A stretch of DNA of 64,000 nucleotides from Bin95 sp965220855 (GTDB taxonomy: Bacteria; Pseudomonadota; Alphaproteobacteria; Bin95), in the NCBI GenBank assembly GCA_965220855.1, contig CBDCQY010000001.1, positions 620,001-684,000 on the forward strand, written 5' to 3'. A program made the position numbers and the translations under genes. The notes under the pieces are model-generated. The model had not been told where the DNA came from. It worked only from the letters and a program-made list of their open reading frames with translations, and made no database searches. This document shows, piece by piece, positions 17,089 to 26,432 of this stretch. Numbering within the stretch: position 1 is the stretch's first letter; the number at the start of each line of letters is the position of its first letter.

Positions 17089-17676
17089 TCAGCCGGCGAT
17101 GCGGGCGCGGAGGCGGAGGAGGAGGCCATCCACGCTGCCGGTCTGGCGCACGATGGCGGAGAATTCGTCGCGCTGGGCGATCACCATGCTCACCCCCTCG
17201 ATCACCAGGTCGGTGATGGCATGGCCCCCGTCCTTGCGGTCCACCCGCCAGTCCAGCAGCACCTGCGTCTTCTCGGGGCGGGTGGCGGTGGTATAGACCA
17301 TCGACCAGCCGTCGAAATCGCGCACGCCGTCCACGGCAATCTTGACCCCGCCGAGATTCTCGAAACGGCGGGCGTAAAGTACGGCCAGATAGTTCTCCAG
17401 CAGCGCCGCGAACTCCTTGCGCTGGCCCGCCCCGGCGCGGCGCCAATGGCGCCCCAGCACCAGCTTGCCGATCTTCGCCAGGTCGAAATCCCGGCGCAGC
17501 GCGGTGCGGAAGCGCCGCCTGCGCTCCTCCGGTGAAATCGACGCATCGGTCACGCCGGGAAGCACCTCGGCGGCGAGCCGGCGGACAAAATCGGCGGCGC
17601 TCTCGTCCGCCATGGCGGCCGGGACGCTGGCGCAGGAGACGAGCAACAGCAAGGCGAGGGCGCAGAGGCGTTGCAT
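17089..17676 (-). CDS. mlaC: Phospholipid-binding protein MlaC
   Basis: This 195-residue periplasmic protein shuttles phospholipid between the outer-membrane MlaA complex and the inner-membrane MlaFEDB transporter, keeping the outer leaflet free of phospholipid. It has a signal peptide (LLLLVSCASVPAAMA) and the family core FDLAKIGKLVLGRHW, then FAALLENYLAVLYARRFEN, then a DWRVDRKDGG strand. The start at 17676 fits the signal peptide; the frame is open further upstream inside mlaA but in unrelated sequence. It lies 22 bases after mlaA on the same strand. No mlaD, mlaE or mlaF is in the window. Confidence 0.93.
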   Translation of the reverse strand: MQRLCALALLLLVSCASVPAAMADESAADFVRRLAAEVLPGVTDASISPEERRRRFRTALRRDFDLAKIGKLVLGRHWRRAGAGQRKEFAALLENYLAVLYARRFENLGGVKIAVDGVRDFDGWSMVYTTATRPEKTQVLLDWRVDRKDGGHAITDLVIEGVSMVIAQRDEFSAIVRQTGSVDGLLLRLRARIAG

Positions 17677-17698
17677 GGGAAGGGGCCGGGCTCCGGTT

Positions 17699-18559
17699 TC
17701 AGCGCTTGCCAGTCGTGAGGGCCGGCGGCGCGCCGTCCCCCGACTCGCGGCGAAAGTTCGGACGCGGCGGCGGATAGGCGTAATCCTCCCGCAACCCGTC
17801 CGGGTCGTCGTCAGCGCCGGCCTCGCGATCCTCATCGGCTTCGAACGCCCGACGCTGGCGATACAAGGTGCGAATAAAGCTGTAATAGTCAAGTGCGCCA
17901 ACCTTGAAATCGTCGATCGCCGACCGGTTGCGATGACGGAAATCGACAGCCGCAGCGACCGCGCGCCAGCCGGGCAGATCGTCCATGGAATGGGCGAGCG
18001 CCCCGATATTGACGGGATCGGCAGCGCCCTCGACCAGCAGGCCGGCGCCAGCGCGCAGGCTGGACGGGCCGGCGATCGGCAGCACCAGATAAGGCCCTTC
18101 CGGAAGGCCCCAGGCCGCAAGCGTGTCGCCGAAATCCGCGCTGCGATGAGCGAGGCCATAGTCTTCGGCCGCATCGTGCAGGCCGGCCATGCCCAGTGTG
18201 CTGTTGAGGAAGAAGCGCCAGAACATGTCGCCGGCCAGCCGCCACTCGCCTTGCGCCAGATCGTTGAGGGCGGTGACCGGCAGCGACAGGTGACGCACCA
18301 GATTATGCACCGCCTGCTTGACGGGGCCGGGCGTGAAATCGCCATAGACCGTGGTCGCCGGGCGCAGCAGGAAGGTGTCGAACGCCTCGTTGACCGCGAA
18401 GACCTGGCGGTTGAGCGGCTCCAGAGGGTCGCCTTCCGGCGCCTGCGCGCCGCCCGCATCCGGCGGTCGCGCGGCGCAGGCGGACAGAAGCAACAGCAGC
18501 AGCGCCGCTCCCAGCCGCGGCCGGGCCGTCGCCCGCCGCTTCTCGCCTCGCCTCTGCAC
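17699..18559 (-). CDS. mlaA: Outer-membrane lipoprotein MlaA (VacJ)
   Basis: This lipoprotein of about 286 residues removes misplaced phospholipid from the outer leaflet. Its lipobox LLSAC gives a lipidated cysteine about 28 residues from the chosen start. Family marks are DPLEPLNRQVFAVNE, then GGL-type amphipathic segments and the motif FGDTLAAWGLPEGPYLVLPIAGPS. The start is taken as GTG 18559 because GGAGAGG precedes it; an in-frame GTG at 18610 would add 17 residues. The acidic, proline-rich tail after residue 240 is longer than usual. It is followed by mlaC in one operon. Confidence 0.92.
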   Translation of the reverse strand: MQRRGEKRRATARPRLGAALLLLLLSACAARPPDAGGAQAPEGDPLEPLNRQVFAVNEAFDTFLLRPATTVYGDFTPGPVKQAVHNLVRHLSLPVTALNDLAQGEWRLAGDMFWRFFLNSTLGMAGLHDAAEDYGLAHRSADFGDTLAAWGLPEGPYLVLPIAGPSSLRAGAGLLVEGAADPVNIGALAHSMDDLPGWRAVAAAVDFRHRNRSAIDDFKVGALDYYSFIRTLYRQRRAFEADEDREAGADDDPDGLREDYAYPPPRPNFRRESGDGAPPALTTGKR

Positions 18560-18764
18560 GGGCGTCCCCCTCTCCGGTAACTCCCGTCCGATGGTTAGCA
18601 CGCCGCCCACGGCTCCGCCAATGAAAGCGTTGCGCCCGCCGGCCTCAGTCGGCCCACGCGGATGACAGCCGCGCCGAAGGGCGCTATATCGATTGCCCAG
18701 TCATGCGCTATCCCGTCGTCATCGTGGCGTCGGCGCCTTTGTTCGGCGGCCGGCGGAGCCTTCC

Positions 18765-19640
18765 GTGACGCCGGCCGTCTCCTTCGAGTTCTTTCCGCCG
18801 AAGACGGCGGCCGGGGAGGCCGGCCTCGGGCGCACGCTCGAGGCGCTCGCGCCGCTCGGCCCCCGTTTCGTTTCGGTGACCTGCGGGGCCGGCGGCGGCC
18901 AGCAGGACGCGCATGGGCGCACCATCGCCGCCGCGGAGCGAATCGCGCGCGAGACGGCGCTCCCGGTCGCCGCGCATCTCACCTGCGCCGGGGCCAGCCG
19001 CGAGGTCGTCGATCGGGCGGCGGACGCCTGCTGGCGGGCCGGCGTCCGCCATATCGTCGCGCTGCGCGGCGACCCGCCCGCCGGCATCGGCGAGCGCTAC
19101 GCGCCGCACCCGCAAGGCTACGCCTACGCCCTCGATCTGGTGGCGGGCCTCCGCCGCCGCCACGCCTTCGAGATCAGCGTGTCGGCCTATCCCGAGGGCC
19201 ATCCCGACGCGCCGGACCCCGCCTTCGAGATCGACTATCTGAAACGCAAGCTGGACGCCGGCGCGGTGCGGGCGATCACGCAGTTCTTCTTCGAGACCGA
19301 GCATTATCTGCGCTTCCGGGACCGCTGCCGCCGGGCCGGCATCGCATGCGAGATCGCGCCCGGCATCCTGCCGATCGCCAATTTCCGCCAGGCGGTCCGG
19401 TTCGCCGCGCTCTGCGGCGCGAGCGTCCCGTCCTGGCTCGGCGCCCAGTTCGACGGCCTCGACGACGACCCCGAGACGCGCCGCATGGTGGCCGCCAATG
19501 TGGCCGTCGAGCAATGCCGGCGCCTCATGGCCGAGGGCGTGGACAGCTTCCACTTCTACACGCTCAACCGCCCCGAGCTGACGCGCGGCGTCTGCCACAT
19601 GCTGGGCGTGCGCGCGCGCCCCGAACGCTCGGCGGCCTGA
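18765..19640 (+). CDS. metF: Methylenetetrahydrofolate reductase MetF
   Basis: This 291-residue FAD enzyme reduces 5,10-methylene-THF to 5-methyl-THF for methionine synthesis. It opens with the family signature VSFEFFPPKT and has VTCGAGG, HLTC, ALRGDPP and the run AITQFFFE; the last strand FHFYTLNRPEL is also conserved. Length matches E. coli MetF (296). The start GTG 18765 is preceded by CGGAG; an upstream ATG at 18693 is in frame but adds an unconserved 24 residues. It ends 6 bases from the stop of the convergent coiled-coil gene. Confidence 0.95.
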   Translation: MTPAVSFEFFPPKTAAGEAGLGRTLEALAPLGPRFVSVTCGAGGGQQDAHGRTIAAAERIARETALPVAAHLTCAGASREVVDRAADACWRAGVRHIVALRGDPPAGIGERYAPHPQGYAYALDLVAGLRRRHAFEISVSAYPEGHPDAPDPAFEIDYLKRKLDAGAVRAITQFFFETEHYLRFRDRCRRAGIACEIAPGILPIANFRQAVRFAALCGASVPSWLGAQFDGLDDDPETRRMVAANVAVEQCRRLMAEGVDSFHFYTLNRPELTRGVCHMLGVRARPERSAA

Positions 19641-19646
19641 GCCGGG

Positions 19647-22600
19647 TCACTTCCGGGTCAGCGAGAACTCGATGCGGCGATTGCGGCGATGGGCCTCTTC
19701 GGTCTCCGCCGGGTCGAGGGGGTGGAACTCGCCGAAGCCGGTGGCCGCCAGGCGCTCGGCCGGCACGCCCACCTCCACCAGCAGCTTGACCACCGCAATG
19801 GCCCGCGCGGCCGACAGCTCCCAATTGGTCTCATAGACCGCGCTGCCCCGGATCGGCCGGCGGTCGGTGTGGCCGTCCACGCGCAGCACCCAGTCCAGAT
19901 CCTCCGGAATGCGCGCCGCCACCTCGGTGAGCGCCCGGCCGATCTCGCGCACGCTCTGCCGTCCGTCGGTGTCCAGATCGGCCGACGCGGTCGGGAACAG
20001 CACCTCCGCCGGCAGATAGAAGCGGTCGTCCTCGGTCTCGACCAGTTGCTGGCCGGAAAGCGCCTCGCGCAGCTGGCCGACGAAATCGGAGCGGAAGCGG
20101 CGCAACTCGTCGATCTTGCGCACCAGCGCGCTGTTCAGCCGCTCGTCGAGCACCAGTGTCGCCGCCGTGTCCGGCAGCGCCTCCGAAGCCTCCAGCGCCG
20201 CGTTCAGGATGCGCACCTGCTCCTTCAGCGCCTTGATATTGGCCGCCAGGCGGGCGATCTCGGCCCGCGCCGCCAGCGTCTCGGACTCCGCGCGCTGGGC
20301 GCGGGCGTTGAGCTCCGCCAGCCGCGCGACATAGGAGCTCTTCTCGTCCTGCAGCTTCTTTTCGGCGGCCTCCAGCGCGCGGCGGAGCGCGTCCAGCCGC
20401 GCGATTTCGGCAACCCGCTCGTCCACCTGCCGGCGCAAAGCCTCCAGCCGCTCGCGACTGTCGCGGTCGATGGCGTCCAGATCGGCCCGCTCGTCGCGCA
20501 GCCGGGCGTTCTCGATCGCCAGCGCCACGACGCGCGCCTCGAGCTCGTCATAGCTGCTCTTCGGCACCGTTTCGGCCGCGGCCTCGCCGCCGGGCGCGCT
20601 CACCGCGCGTAGCAATTGCAACTCCTGGCGCTGGCGGGAGAGTTCGCGCCGCGCCCGGTCGAGCCGGCGCTGCATCTCGGCCAATTGGGCCGCGAGCCGG
20701 GCGGCCTCCTGTTCCGCCGCCTCCCGCTCGCGGGCGCCGGTCTGCGCGGCGGCGCTTCGGGAGACCGCCGCCTCGGCCAGCGCCTCCCGGACCGCCCGAA
20801 GCTCCGCCTGTCTTGCGTCGCGGAGCGCCTCCGCCTCGCGCAGCAGCACGGCGAGACGCGCGATCTCGCTCCGGGCGTCGGTCAGCGAGCGTTGCAGCTC
20901 GGCCCGCGCCGCCTCGGCCGCAGCGGAGCTTTCCGCCAGCGCCGCTTCGAGCCGCTCGGTCTCGCTCTTCCTGAGGTCGCGTTCGGTCCGGGCCTGCTCC
21001 AGAGCCTGTTCCAGCCGGACCGAGAGCCGCATCGCCTCCAGGCGCGATTCGGCAAGCGTTTCCTCCAGGCCCGCGATGTCCGCGCGCGCCGCGGCCGCCC
21101 GGTCTTCCAGCGCCGCTCTGAGGCGCGCGATCTCGTCCCGCTGCGCGTCGCGCTCGCCCGCGGCGTCGCCCAGCAGGGCCTTGAGGCGCGCCGCCTCGAC
21201 CTCGGCTGCGACAAGTTCGGCCTGAAGGTCGGCGATGTCGGCGCGCGCCCTATCCGCGCCTTCTTCGAGGGCCGTGCGAATCTGTGCGATCTCGCCCGCC
21301 TGTGCGTCGCGCGCGTCCTCGGCGTCGCTCAGCCGCGCCTTGAGGCGCACCGCCTCAATCTCCGCCGAAGCGAGCGCCGCCTCCAGGGAGGCGATCTCGC
21401 TGCGGGCGGTGGCGGCTTCGGCGTCGCGGGTCGCGGCCAGCCGCGCCGCGTCCATCTCGCGGGCGTCCCGCTGGGCCTCTGTTTCGGCGAGGCGGGCGGC
21501 AAGCCGCACGCGCTCGATCTCGGCTTCGGCAAGCGCCTGTTCAAGCGCCGCTTGCAGTCGCGCAAGCTCGTCCTGCAGCCGGGCGCCGGTGCTCTCGGCG
21601 GCGTTGAGGCGGGCGGTGAGTTCGGCCGTCTCGTTCCCGGACGCCGAGAGCGCCGCCTCCAGTCGGGCGATCTCGGCGCGGCCGGTTTCGGTCTCCTGGC
21701 GCAAGGCCGATTCGGCGCGGGCGAGCGCGTCCTGCCGGGAGTCGCGCTCGGCCCGCGCCTCGTCCAGCAGGGCGGACAGGCGCTCGATCTCCAGTTCCGC
21801 CGCCGCCAGCGAGCGCTCCAGCGCCTCCTGCTCGGCGTCAGCCCGGAGCGCTCCCTCGGCGCGCTCGCCCTCCACCTCGGCGAGCCGGAGCGAGAGCCGG
21901 CCGATTTCGAGCTCGGCCTGGGCGAACGCCTTGCGGAGCGCGGCAATGTCGGCGCTGGCGGTCTCCGCGTCTTGCGAGAGCGCCGCGCGGAGCCGCGCCG
22001 TCTCGGCGTTGGCCTCGGCCAGCGCGCGCTGCGCTTCTCCCAGCGCGGCCTTGAGCCTGGCCGCTTCGGCGGCCACGGCCGCCGCATCGCGCTCGCTCTC
22101 CTCCAGCAGCGTCCGGGTCTCGTCGCGATCGACGCGGAGGCCCGCCAGCTCGTCCTCGAGCGCCGCGCGCGCGGCCATGAGGCCGGCGACGCTCCGGTTC
22201 AGTTCCTCGAGCCGTTCGGCCTGGGCCGCCAGGTCCCGCTGCCCGGCCGCGAGCTCCGTTCCGAGTCGTTCGGCTTCCTCGGCATGGCGGGCGGCGTCGG
22301 CGCGCACGGCCTCGATCTCGTCCTCCAGCGCCGCCGCCCGCTGGTTGCGCTCCGCGAGCCGCTCGCGATTGGCCTCGATCAGGCGGCGCGCCTCCGCCAG
22401 CGCCCGGTCCAGCTCGCCGCCCGACCGGCGCGAGTCGGAGAGCGCGGCCTCCAGCGCATCGCGGCTCTGCTGCAACGCCGCCAGTTCGCGCTCCAGGCGC
22501 TCGATCTCGCTCTTCTGCAGCTCCACCCGGTCCTGGTCGGCGGCCGCGCTGTCGAGCAGGCGCACGAATTCGCCGCGCACCGTCTCGACCGCCCCGGAGG

Positions 22601-22937
22601 CGCGCGTGGCCTCGGCGGTCATCGCCTCCAGGCGGTCGGCATAGTCGTCGCGGGCGGCGGCGGCGAGGCGCAGCTCCGAGGTCAGCGTGTCCAGGTCGTT
22701 GCGCAGCTCGGCGTTGGTGGACTGCTCCAGCGCCAGCATCTCGGCGAGTTCCGCAAGATCGCGATTGAGCCGCGCCAGCGCCGCGTCCCGCCCCGAAAGC
22801 GCCTCGTTCAGGAAGAACTGGGCCAGCACGAACACCAGCACCAGAAAGACCACCACCATGAGCAGGCTCGCGAGCGCATCCACGAAGCCCGGCCAGGTGT
22901 TGGCCTCGCGTCTGCGTCTTCTCGCCCGGCCCGCCAT
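19647..22937 (-). CDS. Giant coiled-coil membrane protein with C-terminal OmpA domain
   Basis: This 1096-residue protein has a basic N terminus, one membrane helix (about residues 15-45, LLMVVVFLVLVFVLAQFF), an 800-residue Ala/Glu/Arg-rich coiled coil and a C-terminal OmpA/MotB peptidoglycan-binding domain (VDGHTDRRPI, then ELSAARA, then NRRIEFSLTRK). Related alphaproteobacterial MotB-like proteins are usually about 300-350 residues. The rod contains near-tandem 53-residue units of the form DIA-L-x-LxxAxxEAxRL, two of them adjacent. It should reach from the inner membrane through the periplasm to the cell wall. No MotA/ExbB partner gene lies next to it; dapB follows 24 bases upstream. Function is unknown beyond envelope bridging. 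Confidence 0.88.
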   Translation of the reverse strand: MAGRARRRRREANTWPGFVDALASLLMVVVFLVLVFVLAQFFLNEALSGRDAALARLNRDLAELAEMLALEQSTNAELRNDLDTLTSELRLAAAARDDYADRLEAMTAEATRASGAVETVRGEFVRLLDSAAADQDRVELQKSEIERLERELAALQQSRDALEAALSDSRRSGGELDRALAEARRLIEANRERLAERNQRAAALEDEIEAVRADAARHAEEAERLGTELAAGQRDLAAQAERLEELNRSVAGLMAARAALEDELAGLRVDRDETRTLLEESERDAAAVAAEAARLKAALGEAQRALAEANAETARLRAALSQDAETASADIAALRKAFAQAELEIGRLSLRLAEVEGERAEGALRADAEQEALERSLAAAELEIERLSALLDEARAERDSRQDALARAESALRQETETGRAEIARLEAALSASGNETAELTARLNAAESTGARLQDELARLQAALEQALAEAEIERVRLAARLAETEAQRDAREMDAARLAATRDAEAATARSEIASLEAALASAEIEAVRLKARLSDAEDARDAQAGEIAQIRTALEEGADRARADIADLQAELVAAEVEAARLKALLGDAAGERDAQRDEIARLRAALEDRAAAARADIAGLEETLAESRLEAMRLSVRLEQALEQARTERDLRKSETERLEAALAESSAAAEAARAELQRSLTDARSEIARLAVLLREAEALRDARQAELRAVREALAEAAVSRSAAAQTGAREREAAEQEAARLAAQLAEMQRRLDRARRELSRQRQELQLLRAVSAPGGEAAAETVPKSSYDELEARVVALAIENARLRDERADLDAIDRDSRERLEALRRQVDERVAEIARLDALRRALEAAEKKLQDEKSSYVARLAELNARAQRAESETLAARAEIARLAANIKALKEQVRILNAALEASEALPDTAATLVLDERLNSALVRKIDELRRFRSDFVGQLREALSGQQLVETEDDRFYLPAEVLFPTASADLDTDGRQSVREIGRALTEVAARIPEDLDWVLRVDGHTDRRPIRGSAVYETNWELSAARAIAVVKLLVEVGVPAERLAATGFGEFHPLDPAETEEAHRRNRRIEFSLTRK

Positions 22938-22961
22938 GTCGATCCCGCTCGCCCGGCGTCC

Positions 22962-23738
22962 TCAGAGGCCCAGAATGTCCCGCATCGAGTAGAGGCCGGG
23001 CGGCTTGCCGGCCGACCAGCGGACCGCCCGGAGCGCGCCGCGCGCGAATAGCGAGCGGTCCGTGCAGCGATGGGCGAGCTCCAGCCGCTCGCCCTCGCCG
23101 ACGAACATGACCACATGCTCGCCGACATTGTTGCCGCCGCGCAGCGTGGCGAAGCCTATGTCGCCGGCGCGCCGCGCGCCGGTGTGGCCCTCGCGGCTCC
23201 ATTGCGCCACCTCGGCCAGATCGACGCCGCGCCCGGCCGCCGCCGCCCGGCCGAGGCCGACGGCGGTGCCCGAAGGCGCATCCACCTTGTGCTTGTGGTG
23301 GATCTCCGCGATCTCGATGTCGTATTCCTCGCCCAGGATGGAGGCCATGCGCTCGACCGCGGCCATGAGCGCGGTGACGGTGACGCTCATATTGGGCGCA
23401 TAGACGATCGGCAGCGCCGCCGCCGCCTCGCGCAGCCGGGCCTCCTGGCCGGCGTCGAGGCCGGTGGTGCCGATCACATGGCGCGTCCCGGCGGCGGCCG
23501 CCATGGCCGCGTGCTCCACCGTCGGCCCCGGCAGGGTGAACTCCACCGCCACATCGACCGCCTCGAACAGCGCCGCCGCGTCGTCGCCGATCGCCACGCC
23601 GCCGCCGAGCGCGCGCCCGATGGCCGGATGGCCCGGCGCTTCCGAGGCGGCCGCCAGCTCCAGATCGTCGGCGGCCTGCACCAACTCCACCAGCAGCCCG
23701 CCCATGCGCCCGCCGGCGCCGATGATCCCAACCCGCAT
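22962..23738 (-). CDS. dapB: 4-hydroxy-tetrahydrodipicolinate reductase DapB
   Basis: This 258-residue NAD(P)H enzyme makes tetrahydrodipicolinate for lysine and peptidoglycan diaminopimelate. It begins with the Rossmann motif VGIIGAGGRMG. The catalytic histidine/lysine segment EIHHKHKVDAPSGTA is intact, and the domain ends normally. It is transcribed leftward, ahead of the coiled-coil gene, and diverges from mipZ with a 42-base gap. The frame is open far upstream (through mipZ) but only this part is homologous. Confidence 0.96.
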   Translation of the reverse strand: MRVGIIGAGGRMGGLLVELVQAADDLELAAASEAPGHPAIGRALGGGVAIGDDAAALFEAVDVAVEFTLPGPTVEHAAMAAAAGTRHVIGTTGLDAGQEARLREAAAALPIVYAPNMSVTVTALMAAVERMASILGEEYDIEIAEIHHKHKVDAPSGTAVGLGRAAAAGRGVDLAEVAQWSREGHTGARRAGDIGFATLRGGNNVGEHVVMFVGEGERLELAHRCTDRSLFARGALRAVRWSAGKPPGLYSMRDILGL

Positions 23739-23780
23739 TTTCCCGCCTCCGGCTCTTGCGACAGCATGGCAGGATGTAGC

Positions 23781-24563
23781 ATGAAACACCTCGCCATGAC
23801 CGAACCCCATGTCTATGTCGTCGGCAATGAGAAGGGCGGCACCGGGAAGTCCACGGTGGCGTTCAACCTTGCCGTCGGCCTGTTGCGCGCCGGCCTGCCG
23901 ATCGGCTGCATCGATCTCGACGCCCGGCAGCGCACGCTCGCCCGGCTGGTGGAGAACCGCCGGGCCTTCGCCGGGGGCATGAGCGAGCCGTTGCCGCTGC
24001 CTGAGATAGACGTCGCGGACGGCCCGGAGGCGTTCGAGCGGGCGTTGGGCGCGTTGGCCCCGAATTGCGCCGCGCTGGTGGTGGACACGCCCGGGCGGCC
24101 GGACCCGGCGGCGGCGCTCGCCCACGCGCATGCCGATGTGCTGATCACGCCGGTGAACGACTCGCATGTCGATCTCGACCTGATCGGCCGGCTCGATCCG
24201 GGCGCGCGCACGGCGTCGCGTCCCGGCGTCTATGCCGAGCTGGTCTGGGAGCAGCGCAAGGCGCGCGCGCAGGCCGGGCGTCCGCCGCTTACCTGGATCG
24301 TGATGCTGAACCGCGTGCGCCAGGTGGAGTCGCGCAATGTCCGGGAGGTCCGCGCGCTCTTGCAGCAGCTCGCCCGGCGTTTCGCCTTCGAACTCCAGCC
24401 CGGATTCGGCGAGCGCACGATCTTCCGCGAGATGTTCGCGGACGGGCTGGGGCTGATGGATCTGCGCCGGCCGGGCATCGACCGGCCGCTCTCCATGAGC
24501 CATGTGGCGGCCCGCAACGAGGTGCGCCGCCTGCTCGACCTGCTGGGCGCGCCGCCTTACTGA
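23781..24563 (+). CDS. mipZ: Division-plane positioning ATPase MipZ
   Basis: This 260-residue ParA/MinD-type ATPase forms polar gradients with ParB and keeps FtsZ at midcell. The deviant Walker A GNEKGGTGKST with its signature lysine begins near residue 14. CIDLDARQRTL gives the MipZ-specific ARQ segment, and ALVVDTPGRPDP is Walker B and switch II. NRVRQVESRN and RTIFREMF are also typical. I chose the ATG at 23781, with AGGA before it; a second ATG lies five codons in. It is slightly shorter than well-studied homologues. A chromosomal marker of alphaproteobacteria. Confidence 0.93.
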   Translation: MKHLAMTEPHVYVVGNEKGGTGKSTVAFNLAVGLLRAGLPIGCIDLDARQRTLARLVENRRAFAGGMSEPLPLPEIDVADGPEAFERALGALAPNCAALVVDTPGRPDPAAALAHAHADVLITPVNDSHVDLDLIGRLDPGARTASRPGVYAELVWEQRKARAQAGRPPLTWIVMLNRVRQVESRNVREVRALLQQLARRFAFELQPGFGERTIFREMFADGLGLMDLRRPGIDRPLSMSHVAARNEVRRLLDLLGAPPY

Positions 24564-24573
24564 GGGCGGCGGC

Positions 24574-25599
24574 TCAGGCGTTGCCGCGATCCTCGCGCCA
24601 GAGGCCGAGCTTCTCCTGCGTCGCGCGGTCGGAGAAGCTGAACAGCACCGCGTCGCTGTCGGCCCGGTGGCGGACCGGCTGCCAGCTGGGCGCGACGAAG
24701 ATGTCGCGCGGCCCCCAGGAGAAGGCGTCGCCGTCGCCGATGCGGGTTTCGCCCCCGCCCTCGACCACGGCGAAGATGCGGGCGTCGGTGGCGCGGCAGG
24801 CGGCGGTCTCGAAGCCGGCCGGCAGCAATTGCAGGAAGGCGGCGATGGTGGGCATGGCGTGGCCGCCATCCACCGGGTTGACATAGCGCAGCTTCAGGCC
24901 GTGGCAGGGGTCCCAGGCCTCGCGCCGGCGCATGACCTCCAGCGCCTCGCGCGAGCGCGCGTAAGGGTAGTTGAACACCGGCGAGGCGAGCGTTCCCGGC
25001 TCGTGATCGACCGGCAGCAGCCCCTGGCCGAAGCGGGCGAGGCTGTCGCCCTCCGGCCGCGAGAGCGGCTGGCGATCCTGCCCCAGACCCTCGACGAAGG
25101 AGGCGTCGAGCATCTGCACGATGGGCAGGTCCAGCCCGTCGAGCCAGATCATCGGCCGGTCGGAATCGTTGCCATGGTCGTGCCAGGCCCAGGGCGGGGT
25201 GATGACGAAATCGCCCTCCGCCATGGAGGTGCGCTCGCCATCGACGGCGGTGTAGGCGCCCCGGCCCTCCATCACGAAGCGCAGCGCCGACTGGCTGTGG
25301 CGATGCGCCGGCGCGACCTCGCCGGGCAGCACCAGCTGCAGGCCGGCATAGAGCGAGGTGGTGATGCGCGAACTGCCCCGGAGGCCCGGATTTTCCAGCA
25401 CCAGCACGCGGCGCTCGGCCTCCTTCGCGCTGATGATGTCGCCGGAGGCGAGCACATGGCCGCGCACCTCGTCCCAGCGCCAGTGCGCCGGCCGGCAGCC
25501 GCTGGTCGGCTCGGGCGTGATCAGCCCGTGCATGACCTCCCAGAGCGGGGCCAGATTCTGCCGCCCGATTTCATCATAGAACGCCGCCCGCTCCGTCAT
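24574..25599 (-). CDS. Gentisate 1,2-dioxygenase-like bicupin
   Basis: This 341-residue double-cupin enzyme should open the ring of gentisate (or a near relative such as 1-hydroxy-2-naphthoate or salicylate) to maleylpyruvate with Fe(II). The N-terminal cupin has the iron ligands in PAHRHSQSALRF (H99, H101) and TPPWAWHDHGN (H140). The C-terminal cupin holds LLPAGFETAACRATDARIF, where iron histidines are missing, as usual for the family. The ATG at 25599 follows GGAGGCGGG, which lies within the codons after an upstream ATG at 25611. An FAH-family hydrolase is present 6 kb away, but not in the same operon. Confidence 0.87.
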   Translation of the reverse strand: MTERAAFYDEIGRQNLAPLWEVMHGLITPEPTSGCRPAHWRWDEVRGHVLASGDIISAKEAERRVLVLENPGLRGSSRITTSLYAGLQLVLPGEVAPAHRHSQSALRFVMEGRGAYTAVDGERTSMAEGDFVITPPWAWHDHGNDSDRPMIWLDGLDLPIVQMLDASFVEGLGQDRQPLSRPEGDSLARFGQGLLPVDHEPGTLASPVFNYPYARSREALEVMRRREAWDPCHGLKLRYVNPVDGGHAMPTIAAFLQLLPAGFETAACRATDARIFAVVEGGGETRIGDGDAFSWGPRDIFVAPSWQPVRHRADSDAVLFSFSDRATQEKLGLWREDRGNA

Positions 25600-25835
25600 G
25601 CCCGCCTCCAACGCCTCCGCGCCACCGCCGCCAGCATAGCCGGGGCCGGGCGAGGCCGGAAGCGCCGGGCCTTACGGAATGAGCTTGAGAGCGGCGACGA
25701 ACGGGCCGGCAAATCCGCCCATGACGGCGACCATGCGCCAGGTCAGGTGACATACGCGCACGCCGAGCGTGCGGGGGAATGTCCACGCTGTCAACCGGGT
25801 TCTCGACGAGCCATGGTCAAGCGCGCCCGCCTGAT

Positions 25836-26432
25836 TCAGCTGCGCGTGACCGCCAGCCACTCGCGCACGCGCGCTTCGGGGTCGGCGTTGAGCGTGATGT
25901 CGGTGACGACGGAGAGGGCGTCCGCGCCGGCGGCGAGCACGCCCGGGGCGCGCTCCACCGTCAGCCCGCCGATGGCCACCAGCGGCAGGGGGCCGACGCG
26001 CCGCTTCCAGTCCGCCAGCCGCTCCAGCCCCTGCGGGGCGAAGCGCATCTGCTTCAGGATCGTCGGATAGACCGGGCCGAGCGCCACATAGTCCGGCTCG
26101 AGCGCCAGCGCGCGGGCGAGTTCCGCCTCGTCATGCGTGCTGATACCGAGCTTCAGCCCGGCGCGGCGGATGGCGCCCCGGTCCGCCCCGTCCAGGTCCT
26201 CCTGGCCGAGATGGACATAGTCGCAGCCCTCCTCGATGGCGAGGCGCCAATAGTCGTTGACGATCAGCTGGCAGCCATGCGCTTCCGAGAGCGCCTTCGC
26301 CGCCCGGATCTCCCGGCGGAGTTCCGCCTCCGGGCGGTCCTTGACGCGCAGCTGGACCAGGCGCACGCCGAGCGGCAGCAGCCGCTCCAGCCAGGCGGCG
26401 CTCTCGAAGATCGGATAGAAGGGATCAAGCAT
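25836..26432 (-). CDS. thiE: Thiamine-phosphate synthase ThiE
   Basis: This 198-residue TIM-barrel enzyme joins the pyrimidine and thiazole phosphates to give thiamine phosphate. It shows VQLRVKDR, VNDYWRLA, YVHLGQEDL, GISTHDEAE and VAIGGLTVER in order, all standard ThiE landmarks. It is the last gene of the thiO-S-G-E run, and its start overlaps the end of thiG by eight bases. The 236 bases between it and the gentisate dioxygenase start hold no convincing gene. Confidence 0.94.
   Translation of the reverse strand: MLDPFYPIFESAAWLERLLPLGVRLVQLRVKDRPEAELRREIRAAKALSEAHGCQLIVNDYWRLAIEEGCDYVHLGQEDLDGADRGAIRRAGLKLGISTHDEAELARALALEPDYVALGPVYPTILKQMRFAPQGLERLADWKRRVGPLPLVAIGGLTVERAPGVLAAGADALSVVTDITLNADPEARVREWLAVTRS

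Noticed and set aside
20616..23051. An 811-codon open frame on the + strand opposite the coiled-coil/OmpA gene
   Set aside because: It is an antisense artefact of the repetitive GC-rich Ala/Glu/Arg codons; it has no domain, signal or ribosome site, whereas the minus strand has a clear OmpA end.
25600..25835. Short minus-strand frame ending in a hydrophobic GGFAGPFVAALKLIP tail
   Set aside because: The frame overlaps thiE, has no ribosome site, and only the tail looks protein-like; it may be a relic but I cannot support a gene.
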